Notes: generated from the sequence alone by a model not told the origin. A stretch of DNA of 64,000 bases from Actinomycetes bacterium (GCA_030614915.1 JAUXAG010000001.1:187170-251169), one strand, 5' to 3'; shown: positions 41,841 to 51,175, numbered from the stretch's first letter. Translations and numbers: made by a program.

Positions 41841-42552
41841 TAACGTACTTGGACAAGGATTCGATGTCTCTGTAGACCTGTTCGAACTGCTTGAAGGAGG
41901 CCTTGGCCGGGACGGAAAGGCAGTTCTTGAGTCCGGGCAGCTTCCAGTCAAGCAGGCCCTCGATGGCTAAGACGACTGCGGCGGCATTAGGGGGCGAGTC
42001 GAGCTCCTTTAGCCAAAGGACGGCCCGGAGGACTCGGAGGATCTGCTCCATAGCTGCGGAGAGGAGAGGGGCGATGAGGGTGTCTTTGTAAGCACTCAAG
42101 AGGCCCTGACGGAGAGTAATCAGGTTGGTTTTGAGCTCGCGTTCGCACTGGAGACGGACGTCGGGGCGTGAAAACTCCAAGGACTCGAAACAATCTTGGC
42201 CAAGGACCATGGCGTGGAGACGCTGGATCTCGAGGAGTTCAACAGGGAAGCTGTCTCGCGACTGGTCGATGTAACGTTCGGTCATGAAGAGTGGGGCCTG
42301 GAGGCGTTGGCGTCCGAGGCGGGGTCCGTGGCTGCGCAATTGGTTCAGCAGAGCGAGGTCCATTTTTTCGAGGACGGCTACGCTGCGAACGGGCATGCGC
42401 TTAGGATCGAAATCGTCAGTGAGGGCGGCGCCGAAGACGGCCAAGACCTGGAGATTATCAGAGGCCTGGTCGAGCAACAACTGGGCGAGATTCCGGACCG
42501 GAGCCTGGACCAACTGGGGCAGCGAGGAAACATCTATGTCTGATTTGTCCAT
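41824..42552 (-). CDS. Unknown protein heading the TPM-LemA operon
   Basis: About 242 residues from ATG 42552 (AGGAA 8 nt upstream). Mostly helical. Residues 20-80 (VRNLAQLLLDQASDNLQVLAVFGAALTDDFDPKRMPVRSVAVL) look like a minimal nucleotidyltransferase-type start (Gly-Ala-x-Leu then DDFD), but the match is weak. The rest has charged helices with no motif I can name. Overlap with the TPM gene implies joint expression, so it is a candidate third component of that system. Confidence 0.7.
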   Translation of the reverse strand: MDKSDIDVSSLPQLVQAPVRNLAQLLLDQASDNLQVLAVFGAALTDDFDPKRMPVRSVAVLEKMDLALLNQLRSHGPRLGRQRLQAPLFMTERYIDQSRDSFPVELLEIQRLHAMVLGQDCFESLEFSRPDVRLQCERELKTNLITLRQGLLSAYKDTLIAPLLSAAMEQILRVLRAVLWLKELDSPPNAAAVVLAIEGLLDWKLPGLKNCLSVPAKASFKQFEQVYRDIESLSKYVNEISV

Positions 42553-42660
42553 AGGAAAGATTCCTAACATCTGAACTCGGGAATTGTTGGCAGATATTGT
42601 ACCAAGGGCAGTGGAGAGAACAAGCAGCAATTATGCGAAAAAAGAGTCGAAGACGGAGGA

Positions 42661-43815
42661 TCAAGGAGCCATAAGCTCGACGACCATGATCTGGGGCGGA
42701 CAGAGGAATCGCAGTCTTGCGGCTGGGCCTCGCTCCATTCCGATTCCGCGAGAAATGCACAAGCGGGTGCCATTGACTTGATGCGAGCCGGCGGCCTGGC
42801 TACGTGGGATACGGCAAGCGGTGGTCAGGGCACCGATAAATGGGAAACAGATTTGTCCGCCATGAGTATGTCCGGCCAGGCAGAGGTCGATGGCGTGGCT
42901 GGCGGGCAGGTCGAGGACGAAATCCGGCTGGTGTGAGAAGACAATGTTGAAAGTCGAGGAGTCGAGCCGACTGAGCGGATCCGCAGGGGCAAGGGCCAGC
43001 GCAGCACCGGTCTGGAGGGACAGGCCCGTCAGACAAATGGAGGCTTTGGGCTGGTCAAGGGTGATACTGCGGTCAATCAACCATTGAACGGTGGTAGTAT
43101 CAAAACAGTCATTGCCGTTGCGAAACTCGCAATTTCCGGCCACGGCAAATACGCCGAGCGGCGCGTTGAAGGACAAGTCGTTGAGCATTTTGGCAAGGGC
43201 CTCGGCCTGGAGACGGTAAGATTTGCGATCGGGACACTGCAGGTAGTCGCCGGCGAAAAGGATAAGATCGGGCCCTAATTCGAGGGTCCGGCGAAATACG
43301 CGTTGTTCGTAAGCAGTCAGGCAATCGGTCTGGAGGTCGGCCAAGACGACGATGCGCAAGGGGCGATCGAGACCGGCCAACTTGCCCGAACGGACCTGGT
43401 AGAAGGCGGTCTGCAAGCGGTAAGGCTCAATAAAGTGAGCATAGATATAGGTGCCGAGTAGAAGAGCTGCGGCGATCAAGAGAGTCAGGCTCAGGACCGA
43501 AAGGGCAGTTGGGGGTAACTGGGGCGGCTTGGAAGTCCAGAGGACTAATGAGAATATGAGCAGGGTGAGGGGCAAAACGAAGAAGAGCTGGGCGACTACA
43601 AAGCCGACAACAGCGAATAAGCGTCCGGGAGTCAGTATCGCAAAGAGTACGGCCAGTAAAAAAGCCAAGGCCGCCAAGACAACCAGGTACACAGCCAAGA
43701 GGCTGAGAAGGCTCGAAACAGTGGAAATGCGGGCGAGCGCGGTGCGGAAATTCCAGGCGGCCAGGCTGGAAAAAACAAAACAAAACAAAATATAAGAGAT
43801 TAGGCGGAAACGCAT
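42661..43815 (-). CDS. Membrane metallophosphoesterase with altered ligands
   Basis: About 384 residues from ATG 43815. Four N-terminal transmembrane helices (RLISYILFCFVFSSLAAW; LLAVYLVVLAALAFLLAV; LFAVVGFVVAQLFFVLPLTLLIF; LSLTLLIAAALLLGTYIYA), then a calcineurin-like phosphoesterase: VVLADLQTD, ILFAGDYLQ, VAGNCEF, FSHQPDF and LAGHTHGGQ. The usual DxH is DLQ and GNHE is GNCE, so two metal-site residues differ, while GD, the single H and GHTH are kept. Similar to YkuE-like enzymes with membrane anchor; substrate unknown. Confidence 0.85.
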   Translation of the reverse strand: MRFRLISYILFCFVFSSLAAWNFRTALARISTVSSLLSLLAVYLVVLAALAFLLAVLFAILTPGRLFAVVGFVVAQLFFVLPLTLLIFSLVLWTSKPPQLPPTALSVLSLTLLIAAALLLGTYIYAHFIEPYRLQTAFYQVRSGKLAGLDRPLRIVVLADLQTDCLTAYEQRVFRRTLELGPDLILFAGDYLQCPDRKSYRLQAEALAKMLNDLSFNAPLGVFAVAGNCEFRNGNDCFDTTTVQWLIDRSITLDQPKASICLTGLSLQTGAALALAPADPLSRLDSSTFNIVFSHQPDFVLDLPASHAIDLCLAGHTHGGQICFPFIGALTTACRIPRSQAAGSHQVNGTRLCISRGIGMERGPAARLRFLCPPQIMVVELMAP

Positions 43816-43858
43816 GAAAAGTATTCGGGTGGGCACTGCGGTGGACTCCAAAGGCAGA

Positions 43859-45184
43859 TCAGGGATTCTGTTCTTTGTGACGTTGGAGGAACTTTTTGAT
43901 CAAGGCTTCGTGGCCGCGTCCGGTGGGGCGGTAATAGGTTTTGTCGACACCGAGGTATTCCTGATCGACTTTGGCGTCGGGATATTTGTGGGGGTATTTG
44001 TAGCCTTGGCCGTGGTCGAGCTTCTTGGCCCCGGGGTAATTACTGCTGCGGAGGTGCCGGGGAACCGGTATGGTCCGGTTGTTCTTGACGTCGGCCACGG
44101 CGGTCCAAATGGCCATGGCTGAGGCGTTGGACTTTTCGGCGGTGGCCAAATAGATGGCGGCCTGGGCAAGTGGCAACTGGGCCTCGGGGAAACCGACGAA
44201 ATCGGCGGCGTGGAAGGCACTGGTGGCGACAAGGAGGGCCTGAGGGTCGGCGTTTCCGACGTCCTCGGCGGCAAAAATGACCATGCGTCGAGCGATGAAG
44301 CGCAAATCTTCGCCGGAATCAATCATGCGTGCCAACCAATAGATGGCGGCATCGGGGTCGGAGCCGCGCATGGATTTGATGAAGGCGGAGATGACGTCGT
44401 AATGCTTATCGCCGTCGCGGTCATAGTCGAGGGCTTTGCGCTGAATGGATTCGACGGCGACATCCAGATCAAAGACGAGAGGTTCGCGGGGTGTGGGGGA
44501 TTGGGAGAGGACGCCGATCTCCAGGGCGGCCAAGGCCCGGCGGGCGTCGCCGTCTGAGGCCCTGGCCAGGTGATTGAGGGCCTGGTCGGTAATCCGGACC
44601 TGATATTGTCCCAATCCAAACTCACGGTCGGCGAGGGCCCGGCGAATCAAAATGATTATGTGCTCGGGAGAGAGGAGCTCGAACTGGAAGATGGCAGAGC
44701 GCGAAATGAGAGGAGAATTGATAGTGAAAAAGGGATTCAAGGTGGTGGCGCCAATGAGGATGACGATGCCGTTCTCGACGTCGTCGAGGAGTATGTCCTG
44801 CTGGGCCCGATTGAAGCGGTGCAGCTCGTCGATGAACAATACGGAGCGTTTGCCGTCGGCGGTGAGCTGGGAGCGGGCGGCCCGGAGGATTTCACGAATT
44901 TCCTTGACGCCAACGGTGGCGGCGTTGACGGGATAGAAATCGGCGGCGGTGAGGTTGGCAATAATCATGGCCAGGGCGGTCTTGCCGGTGCCCGGGGGTC
45001 CGTAAAAGATGACGCTGCTGAGGCGGTCGGCCTGGATCATTCGGCGGAGCATCTTTCCGGGGTCGATGAAGTGCTCCTGTCCGACGAAATCTTCAAGGGT
45101 TTTGGGGCGCATGCGGACGGGCAAGGGCTCGGCCCCGGCCAAATGCCGGCGGTAGTTGTGCTGATCGCCAAAAAGGTCCGACAT
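43859..45184 (-). CDS. rarA: Replication-associated recombination ATPase RarA/MgsA
   Basis: About 441 residues from ATG 45184 (AGGAG 8 nt upstream). AAA+ clamp-loader-like ATPase acting at stalled replication forks. Start PLPVRMRPKTLEDFVGQEHF, Walker A FYGPPGTGKTALAM near 63, Walker B FIDELHRFNRAQQD near 118, sensor region GATTLNPFFTINSPLISRS, and the C-terminal tetramerisation domain (DPDAAIYWLARMIDSGED, FIARRMVIFAAEDVGNADPQAL). Length normal. Confidence 0.95.
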   Translation of the reverse strand: MSDLFGDQHNYRRHLAGAEPLPVRMRPKTLEDFVGQEHFIDPGKMLRRMIQADRLSSVIFYGPPGTGKTALAMIIANLTAADFYPVNAATVGVKEIREILRAARSQLTADGKRSVLFIDELHRFNRAQQDILLDDVENGIVILIGATTLNPFFTINSPLISRSAIFQFELLSPEHIIILIRRALADREFGLGQYQVRITDQALNHLARASDGDARRALAALEIGVLSQSPTPREPLVFDLDVAVESIQRKALDYDRDGDKHYDVISAFIKSMRGSDPDAAIYWLARMIDSGEDLRFIARRMVIFAAEDVGNADPQALLVATSAFHAADFVGFPEAQLPLAQAAIYLATAEKSNASAMAIWTAVADVKNNRTIPVPRHLRSSNYPGAKKLDHGQGYKYPHKYPDAKVDQEYLGVDKTYYRPTGRGHEALIKKFLQRHKEQNP

Positions 45185-45319
45185 GAGCACGGCTCCTAGC
45201 CCGGAAACTTCAACTACTACGGTTCGAAGGGGTAAGGGGTTCTTGGGGCTAATATAAGTCTATCGGATGACTGGGGTAAATGGCAAAGGGTAAAGCAGCG
45301 GCAGAGGCAGGCGATCAAC

Positions 45320-46537
45320 TCAAGGGCGGATAACCTCGGTGCGGCCGGGACTATGGAGGCGATACTTTATGCCCCGCCAGATGATGGTTTTGGTCGGGAC
45401 TGAGGCAACAATGCAAAAGAGCATGACCAGATTTGTCAGGGGCGAGGCGAAGATATCAAGCCAGGTGGCCCGGTTCAGGTCGTGCTTATGACGGGGCAAA
45501 ACGAGAAAGATATTGATGCGGCGGAGGATGCCCTTGAGGAGGCCGAAGGCGTAAATAATAATGGGGATGGGCCAAACAAAATTAAAGGCGGGGTGAGCAG
45601 TCCAGGCGGTCCAGATGGCCAGGCCCAGGCCGAGCCAAAAGGTCAGGGCATATTGCAAAGAAGCAGCCAGGGCAATGAGCCATAGTCCGGGCTTGCAGAC
45701 CTTGGTGATGATAAACTGGCGGCGAACAAACTCGAAAAGTTCCGACCAAGTCAGGGCATCGCGGGAAGCGCAGTAACACTTGGGTTCAAAGACCACACGA
45801 AAGCCGCCCTTTTTTACGGCTGTGGAAAGAGTCAGGTCGTCGGTAATGGCCCCGGACCAGACGTCGGCGATCTTGAGGCGATCGAAGTGCTCCTTCCGGA
45901 TGGCCATGGTCCCACCCCAAGCGTGATTGAGGCAGTGGCGACCCATGCCGCCAGCGGGGACAGCATTGAGGACCGAAAGGGTAAGGGAAGCGAGATTCTG
46001 GCGGGCCGGTACGTACCAGCGATAGCCGGTTACTACGCCGACGGTAGGTCTGACCAGAGGGTCAACGAGGTGGCGCAGCCAATTGGGGGCCGGATGGATG
46101 TCCGAGTCGATAAAGGCCAAAATGGGAACTCCTCGGGAAGCCTGGCGAATAGCCTGGAGCTGGTTGTAGACTTTCTGGGCGCAATTCTGGGCGGGCCCGG
46201 CAAAGACGAGGCAGGCGCGGTCAGGGCCGACCTCGTCGAGGAGCTTGCGAATTAGAGGGACGGCGGGGTCGTCGGGATCGGCTACGGTGAAGATGACCTT
46301 GTAGTCGGGGTAGTCCTGGGCAAGCAAGGGACGAAGGTTTTCCTCCAAATTCTGGTCCAGGCCACAACAGGGACAGATCAGGTCGGCGGGGGGCATGTAA
46401 TTGTGCGGGGGACGGACTTGCCGGATTCGTTTGCGGACGAAATGGAAATTATCAAGGCCCTGGATAATAATGGCGATAGCCAGGGCGATCATGGCCCATC
46501 CGAAGAGAGCAAAGATAATAACTAAAATATCCATCAT
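45320..46537 (-). CDS. Membrane glycosyltransferase, ceramide-glucosyltransferase-like
   Basis: 405 residues. One N-terminal helix, a GT2/GT21-type catalytic domain, and about four C-terminal helices. Motifs: LICPCCGLDQNLEENL, FTVADPDDPAVPL, FIDSDIHPAPNWL (DxD), WGGTMAIRKEHF, AITDDLTLSTAV (ED-like base), and FVRRQFII (product-binding RRQ). Likely transfers a sugar from a nucleotide donor to a membrane lipid. The Fe-alcohol dehydrogenase gene ends 10 bp upstream, so they share a transcript. A diverged paralogue lies at 54778-55965. Confidence 0.87.
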   Translation of the reverse strand: MMDILVIIFALFGWAMIALAIAIIIQGLDNFHFVRKRIRQVRPPHNYMPPADLICPCCGLDQNLEENLRPLLAQDYPDYKVIFTVADPDDPAVPLIRKLLDEVGPDRACLVFAGPAQNCAQKVYNQLQAIRQASRGVPILAFIDSDIHPAPNWLRHLVDPLVRPTVGVVTGYRWYVPARQNLASLTLSVLNAVPAGGMGRHCLNHAWGGTMAIRKEHFDRLKIADVWSGAITDDLTLSTAVKKGGFRVVFEPKCYCASRDALTWSELFEFVRRQFIITKVCKPGLWLIALAASLQYALTFWLGLGLAIWTAWTAHPAFNFVWPIPIIIYAFGLLKGILRRINIFLVLPRHKHDLNRATWLDIFASPLTNLVMLFCIVASVPTKTIIWRGIKYRLHSPGRTEVIRP

Positions 46538-46547
46538 AGCTGAGGGG

Positions 46548-47669
46548 TCAGAAGGCCCTTTGAAGAATTTGGGTGTAGTCGTGCAAATCCATTTGGCGTT
46601 TCATTCGGGGCAGGGCCCGGGCACAATTGAGATGGCAACGTTGGGCCAGGGCGGGCAGATCATCCTGAAGTACCGCGGCCTGTGAGAGACTGGTGGGAAT
46701 GTTGAGCCGCTGGTTGAAATCCAATAAGCCGATTTCGATGTCCTCACAGTCGAGAATACGACAAAGTCGTGATATTTTTTCTGGGTAGTCGTCGGCTATG
46801 TAGGCAATGGTATAGGGTAAGAGGAGGGCGTTGGCCAAGCCGTGGCCCATGCCATAGCGAATGGTGAGGGTGTAGGCCATGCCGTGATTGATGATGGTGC
46901 CAGCGACGTTGAGGGCCAATCCGGGGAGCATGGAGGCTAGTAACATTTCGTGACGGAGGTTTATGTTTTTGGGGTCGGCCAAAACAGCGGGCAAGGCGTG
47001 GGTAATCATCTGCAGGGCCTGGAGACAAAAGGAGTCGGAGAGCAGATTGCCAGCGGTGGATAGATAGGCCTCGAGGGCGTGGCTGAAGGCGTCCATGCCG
47101 GTCTGAGCGGTGAGGTCGGCAGGCAGGGCAAGGGTCAGTTGAGGATCGAGGATGGCCAGACGAGGGATAATGGATTCGGCGGCAATGGTTTTCTTGGCAT
47201 TGGCCTGGGGGTCGACGATGACGGAGTATCTGGTAACCTCCGAGGCGGTGCCGGCGGTGGTGGGCACGCAGACGACCGGAGCAGCGGAGTGGTCGAGTTT
47301 CTCCTGGCCGAAATAGCGATTCAAAGGCGAAGGATTTCTGAGCAAGACGGCGGCGGCTTTGGCCACGTCCATAGCCGAACCGCCACCTATGCCGACGACG
47401 AGGTCGCAGTTGTTGGCCCGGCCCAAATCGGCCGCGGCCTGGACTGTAGCTACAGCGGGATCAGGTTCGACCTGATCGAAGAGGATCGATTGGGCGCCGG
47501 CATCGGCTAAAAGCTTTTGAGCCCGAGTGAGCAATCCGGATTGGCGGGCGAAGCTTTTGCCCGTGATCAGCAGAGGTTTTTTACCGAACTGGGCGGCGCG
47601 GGCCAAGTGGTTCAAAGCATCTTGGCCAGCAATCACGCGGGCGGGCATGTAGAAGACGGTATCGGACAC
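46548..47669 (-). CDS. Iron-containing alcohol dehydrogenase
   Basis: About 373 residues from GTG 47669, with GGGGAA 7 nt upstream; a longer frame to 47780 exists but its start lacks a site and its sequence is not ADH-like. Fe-ADH fold: VVGIGGGSAMDVAKAAAVLL (NAD-binding), CVPTTAGTASEVTRYSV, and metal ligands in DAFSHALEAY, INHGMAYTLTIRYGMGHGLANALLLP. Oxidises or reduces short alcohols/aldehydes or phosphonoacetaldehyde-type substrates; not resolved. Adjacent to the glycosyltransferase. Confidence 0.92.
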   Translation of the reverse strand: MSDTVFYMPARVIAGQDALNHLARAAQFGKKPLLITGKSFARQSGLLTRAQKLLADAGAQSILFDQVEPDPAVATVQAAADLGRANNCDLVVGIGGGSAMDVAKAAAVLLRNPSPLNRYFGQEKLDHSAAPVVCVPTTAGTASEVTRYSVIVDPQANAKKTIAAESIIPRLAILDPQLTLALPADLTAQTGMDAFSHALEAYLSTAGNLLSDSFCLQALQMITHALPAVLADPKNINLRHEMLLASMLPGLALNVAGTIINHGMAYTLTIRYGMGHGLANALLLPYTIAYIADDYPEKISRLCRILDCEDIEIGLLDFNQRLNIPTSLSQAAVLQDDLPALAQRCHLNCARALPRMKRQMDLHDYTQILQRAF

Positions 47670-48006
47670 CTGATTATTCCCCGCAAGTGAAGTTCGAAAA
47701 CCCCCAGAGCGGAGGCTAAGAAACAATCTATGCTCCAAAAGCGGCTGTTGCAAGGACTTTCTAAGGCGAAGTGGGTGCATTATGGTTTCGGGGAATCAGA
47801 AGGCCAGGTCTTTTACCAAGTTTTAGGATGACTTCTAGTGTGGGGCTTGTCTATCCGCCTAGATAGCGGTAGATTAGAGGCGGTAGCGGCCATAGGCAGA
47901 ATAATAGATGCAAACGAGACCTGATGGGTTTCTTGCGATTTTGCCCTGGTCTCGGTGAGAACGGCTGGGTTTTGACTCTTGAGAGAAAGAAAGGAAAAAC
48001 CTGCTC
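47670..48006. other. Divergent intergenic region
   Basis: 337 bp between the Fe-ADH gene and the HPP gene, read in opposite directions. The stretch GCGGTAGATTAGAGGCGGTAGCGG (47865-47888) repeats GCGGTAG. No gene or strong hairpin seen. Confidence 0.35.
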
Positions 48007-48516
48007 ATGGCAGCGCATATCTTCGACCAACGTTTTTCAGGGAACAAGTGGCGGTATCTGTTGCAGTGCGTATTGGCCACGGTTTCGGCCATGCTGGTAC
48101 TGATGGTGCTGAACACCATGGCCAATAAGGTGGTGATTGCCTCGTTGGGGGCGAGCTGTTTTATTGCCTTCTGCGTGCCTCACAAAAAGGCCTCCAGTCC
48201 CAGGTTTCTGGTGGGCGGATACATCATAGGCATTGCGGCCGGGACGCTCTGTTACTGGCTGGCCAAAACGCCTTGGCCTGATTCATTGAGCATCCTGCAG
48301 AGCCACTCCGATGTGATTTTTGGAGGCCTGGCCATCGGGCTGGCCATGTTCGGTATGGTGGTTACCAACACCGAGCATCCCCCGGCGGCAAGTCTGGCCC
48401 TGGGATTCGTTCTGGGCCCATGGCAGTTGCTGACCATCATCGTAGCCATGGTGGAAATCATCTTGCTTTGCCTATTGAAGAGACTGCTCAAGCCCATCCT
48501 GATAAACCTTCTGTGA
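48007..48516 (+). CDS. HPP-family membrane protein
   Basis: 169 residues, GAAAGGAAAAA upstream of ATG 48007. Four transmembrane helices with the defining motif EHPPAASLALGFVLG near 125 and a conserved ASLGASCFIAFCVPHKKASSPRFLVGG region. HPP proteins are linked to nitrite transport in plants and cyanobacteria; role here unknown. Stands alone. Confidence 0.92.
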   Translation: MAAHIFDQRFSGNKWRYLLQCVLATVSAMLVLMVLNTMANKVVIASLGASCFIAFCVPHKKASSPRFLVGGYIIGIAAGTLCYWLAKTPWPDSLSILQSHSDVIFGGLAIGLAMFGMVVTNTEHPPAASLALGFVLGPWQLLTIIVAMVEIILLCLLKRLLKPILINLL

Positions 48517-48767
48517 CGGATAACTCGCTCATGCAATTTCAGGCAAAGGTTTAGACGCAGGGGCAAGGCGCAGTGTGAGAGACCCGGGGCGTTTGAACCC
48601 AAGGCAGATTGCCAGATGTGTTGCATCCACACTATGTGGTCGGAGGAAAGTTCTAAGAGATCCCCCGCGGGGACTCCTCGGGCCAGCGAACAAATGGCCC
48701 GGGATTACCGTCGCTGCTGCCAGAGCCGACAATAGGGTCAGCTCTGGCGGGAACCGACGGAACACAC
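48517..48767. other. Convergent intergenic region
   Basis: 251 bp between the HPP and RRM genes. It has GC stems such as CCCCCGCGGGG (48662-48672) and CAGAGC...GCTCTG (48720-48745) that may terminate the converging transcripts. No gene seen. Confidence 0.35.
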
Positions 48768-49016
48768 CTAGCGTTTGGGACGTGCTTCGTTGACAACCAG
48801 GGTTCGACCGTCTATCTCGGTGCCATTCATAGCTTCGATGGCGGCCCGGCCCTCGTCGTCATTAGCCATTTCGACGAAACCGAAGCCTCTCGAGCGATCA
48901 GTGACCCGGTCGACAACGACCTTGGCCTGATCAACGGTTCCATGGGCGGAGAATGCTTCTTGCAACGTTGCGTCTGTCATGCTGTACGACAGGTTGCCTA
49001 CATAAATGTTCAACAT
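48768..49016 (-). CDS. RRM-type RNA-binding protein
   Basis: 82 residues from ATG 49016 (GGAG 8 nt upstream). Single RNA recognition motif: RNP2 IYVGNLSY at 3-10, RNP1 RGFGFVEM at about 43-50, ending TLVVNEARPKR. Same type as cyanobacterial and proteobacterial Rbp proteins, often cold-induced. No Gly-rich tail. Confidence 0.95.
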   Translation of the reverse strand: MLNIYVGNLSYSMTDATLQEAFSAHGTVDQAKVVVDRVTDRSRGFGFVEMANDDEGRAAIEAMNGTEIDGRTLVVNEARPKR

Positions 49017-49238
49017 AAGAGAGACTCCCGGCGACGGTCCAATGCGATTGACTCTCAACCAAACTGGAGAAACGTCGCAAATCCTGAAAAGAGGGCTGCG
49101 CTCTGGGCAGCCACAGCGGGGATATATTGGCCAGACCCGGCAGAAAAGTCAAATCAATTTTTTTCGGCCGGGGCCGCTTTGTTTTCCGGCCTGGTCCTGA
49201 GTCCAAATCCGCCTGCCCCGACTTGGTTGCACCACCGC

Positions 49239-50564
49239 TCATAACACATACTTGCGGGTCAGGCCCACCACAAAGAGTGCCATCAAAGCTGCTCCCGAAA
49301 AGGCCTCCATGTCGGCCCAGAAGCGAAAGCCGAGCTTGGGAATCAAATCGCCGTAACCCAGGGTGGTGAAGGTAACGGCGCTGAAATGCAGGCACTCTGC
49401 GATCGGAGGCTTGTATTGGAGCACTTGCTGGTCGTTCAGATTGCTTGGGGCAATGCCGGCAAAGAAAAAATATAATCCCGCCCAGAACATAATGAACAGA
49501 ACCCCAATCAGCAGCACGCGGTGGGGCTTCTCGCCATATCCAAAGAGTATGCGTGCAAAGCCCAGCTCCAGGAGGCAGGACCAGAAACGCCCTTTCCAGG
49601 GCTTTGGCCCGCAGGCCTTGCGCCGGCCGCTCTCGATGGCACACTGTTCTGCGTAGTGAAATTGCCCCGCGTGACGATAGTCGCCGCGCCTGCGCGAGGC
49701 CTCCTTTGCCATGCGATAAAGCAGCTCTCCCTGTTCGCGTCTGTAGAAGGGACGACCTCCCCTCTGGAGCAGTGCCCAGGAAGGCAGATCTACCAGGACG
49801 GCCCGTCCGTCGCGGAAAAAAGCGTCAATAAACCTGGCGTCGGCCCGGAAGCTGGCCCCGGAGAATACAGCGTCGCCCTGAAAGTTAGTTCCGGAAAACT
49901 CGGCGTCTCCGTGGAATTGGGCCCGTGCAAACCTGGCATTGTTCTGGAAGATAGCCCCGGAGAATTCGGCCTCGCCGTGAAAATTAGTCTCCGAGAACCA
50001 GGCGTAATGCTGGAAGTTTGCTCTGCAAAGGGCAGCGTAACCCCGGAAAGTGCTCTTGGAGAACTCAGCGACGCCCTTGAAGGTGGCCATGTGGAACATG
50101 GCGTCGCCCTGGAAGAGAGTCTCAAAGAACATAACCTTGCCGCGAAAGGAAGCGCCGATAAAGCCGGCATTTAGTTTGAAGGTAGCCTTGGAAAAATTGG
50201 CGATGTACTTGAAGACAGTGTCGGAAAAATCGACGATACTCTGGAAAGTGCTTTCGGAAAAGCTGGCGATACTTTGGAAGGTGGCCTTGGAGAAGACGGC
50301 ACTGCCGGCAAATACCAGGCCGTCGAAGCGCTTGCCGTCGGGGTCTCTGGGAAAATGCCATCCGGCAAAAGAACATCCGTCGGAGGAGACGGCCTTGCGA
50401 CGGGCGTATTGCCAGACTTCTCTGGCGGTGTCGTGATCTTTTTCGTTTTGGGGGGCGTGATAGAGGCACAGGCCATCGGGCGATTCGGACCAGGCGGATT
50501 CAGAACAGCCCTCGTAGGCGCAAGTGGTTCCGGGGGGCTGTGTCTTCTTGGCTGGGGCGGGCAT
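49239..50564 (-). CDS. Pentapeptide-repeat / potassium-channel fusion
   Basis: 441 residues, GGGAG before ATG 50564. N-terminus has a Cys cluster (CAYEGCSES ... GLCLYH) that may bind zinc. Residues 75-235 are divergent pentapeptide repeats of the form AxFSxAxFQ (about 30 units), predicting a right-handed beta-helix. After a basic helical linker come two transmembrane helices around a K+ selectivity filter: FSAVTFTTLGYGDLIP near 400. So a cytosolic beta-helix is joined to a two-helix channel. Pentapeptide repeats occur beside ion channels in some bacteria. A gate or protein-docking role for the helix is inference. Confidence 0.88.
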   Translation of the reverse strand: MPAPAKKTQPPGTTCAYEGCSESAWSESPDGLCLYHAPQNEKDHDTAREVWQYARRKAVSSDGCSFAGWHFPRDPDGKRFDGLVFAGSAVFSKATFQSIASFSESTFQSIVDFSDTVFKYIANFSKATFKLNAGFIGASFRGKVMFFETLFQGDAMFHMATFKGVAEFSKSTFRGYAALCRANFQHYAWFSETNFHGEAEFSGAIFQNNARFARAQFHGDAEFSGTNFQGDAVFSGASFRADARFIDAFFRDGRAVLVDLPSWALLQRGGRPFYRREQGELLYRMAKEASRRRGDYRHAGQFHYAEQCAIESGRRKACGPKPWKGRFWSCLLELGFARILFGYGEKPHRVLLIGVLFIMFWAGLYFFFAGIAPSNLNDQQVLQYKPPIAECLHFSAVTFTTLGYGDLIPKLGFRFWADMEAFSGAALMALFVVGLTRKYVL

Positions 50565-50665
50565 GTGATACTCCCTTAATCAACTGGGCAGTTACCGTCC
50601 GAGCGGTCGGATCGAGCCCTTCTTGGCTTTTCCTGGCCGTGCCTAACCAGATAGGGGCGCATCGC

Positions 50666-51139
50666 TCACCTCTGGTAGGTTCCGACCAGTTCGCCCCGCC
50701 CCAGGATGTGCCCCTCCATAGCCGAGAGCAGGGCTTGTTTGTCGGCACCGGCCTTGAGGTCCAATTGTGTATCCAGGGCGTAGAGCTTGAAATGATAGTG
50801 GTGCACGCCGTGGCCGGGGGGCGGCATAGGTCCGTGATAGCCGATATCACCGGAGGTATTGCGGCCCTGGAGAGCCCCGGCTGGGCTAGTAAGTTGGGCA
50901 TCAGCGGCAATACCCTCGGCCAAGCCGGCTGCGTCGGGAGGAATCTTGTAGATTACCCAGTGTACCCAGGGCTGGGCCGTCGGAGCGTCGGGGTCGTCAA
51001 CAATCATGGCCAACTCTTTGGCAGCCTCGCTAATGCCCGACCAGCTCAGAAGCGGAGATATATCTTCACCTTGTCCGCTGTAGCGGCGGGGAATCGGTTG
51101 GCCCTGAGCAAAAGCTGAACTTCGGATGGTGAGTGTCAT
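50666..51139 (-). CDS. YbhB/YbcL-type phosphatidylethanolamine-binding protein
   Basis: 157 residues, GGAGAA before ATG 51139. PEBP fold: IPRRYSGQGEDISPLLSW, VDDPDAPTAQPWVHWVIY and YHGPMPPPGHGVHHYHFKLYAL, the anion-binding pocket. No signal peptide. Members are soluble, with unclear function. Ends with LGRGELVGTYQR, the normal family end. Confidence 0.94.
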   Translation of the reverse strand: MTLTIRSSAFAQGQPIPRRYSGQGEDISPLLSWSGISEAAKELAMIVDDPDAPTAQPWVHWVIYKIPPDAAGLAEGIAADAQLTSPAGALQGRNTSGDIGYHGPMPPPGHGVHHYHFKLYALDTQLDLKAGADKQALLSAMEGHILGRGELVGTYQR

Positions 51140-51175
51140 GGCTGGTTCTCCTGTGGTTTTGGGTTTTTCATATTC

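Noticed and set aside
48640-48700. GGAGGAAAGTTC resembling the RNase P RNA core
   Set aside because: The remaining conserved RNase P segments are not found nearby.
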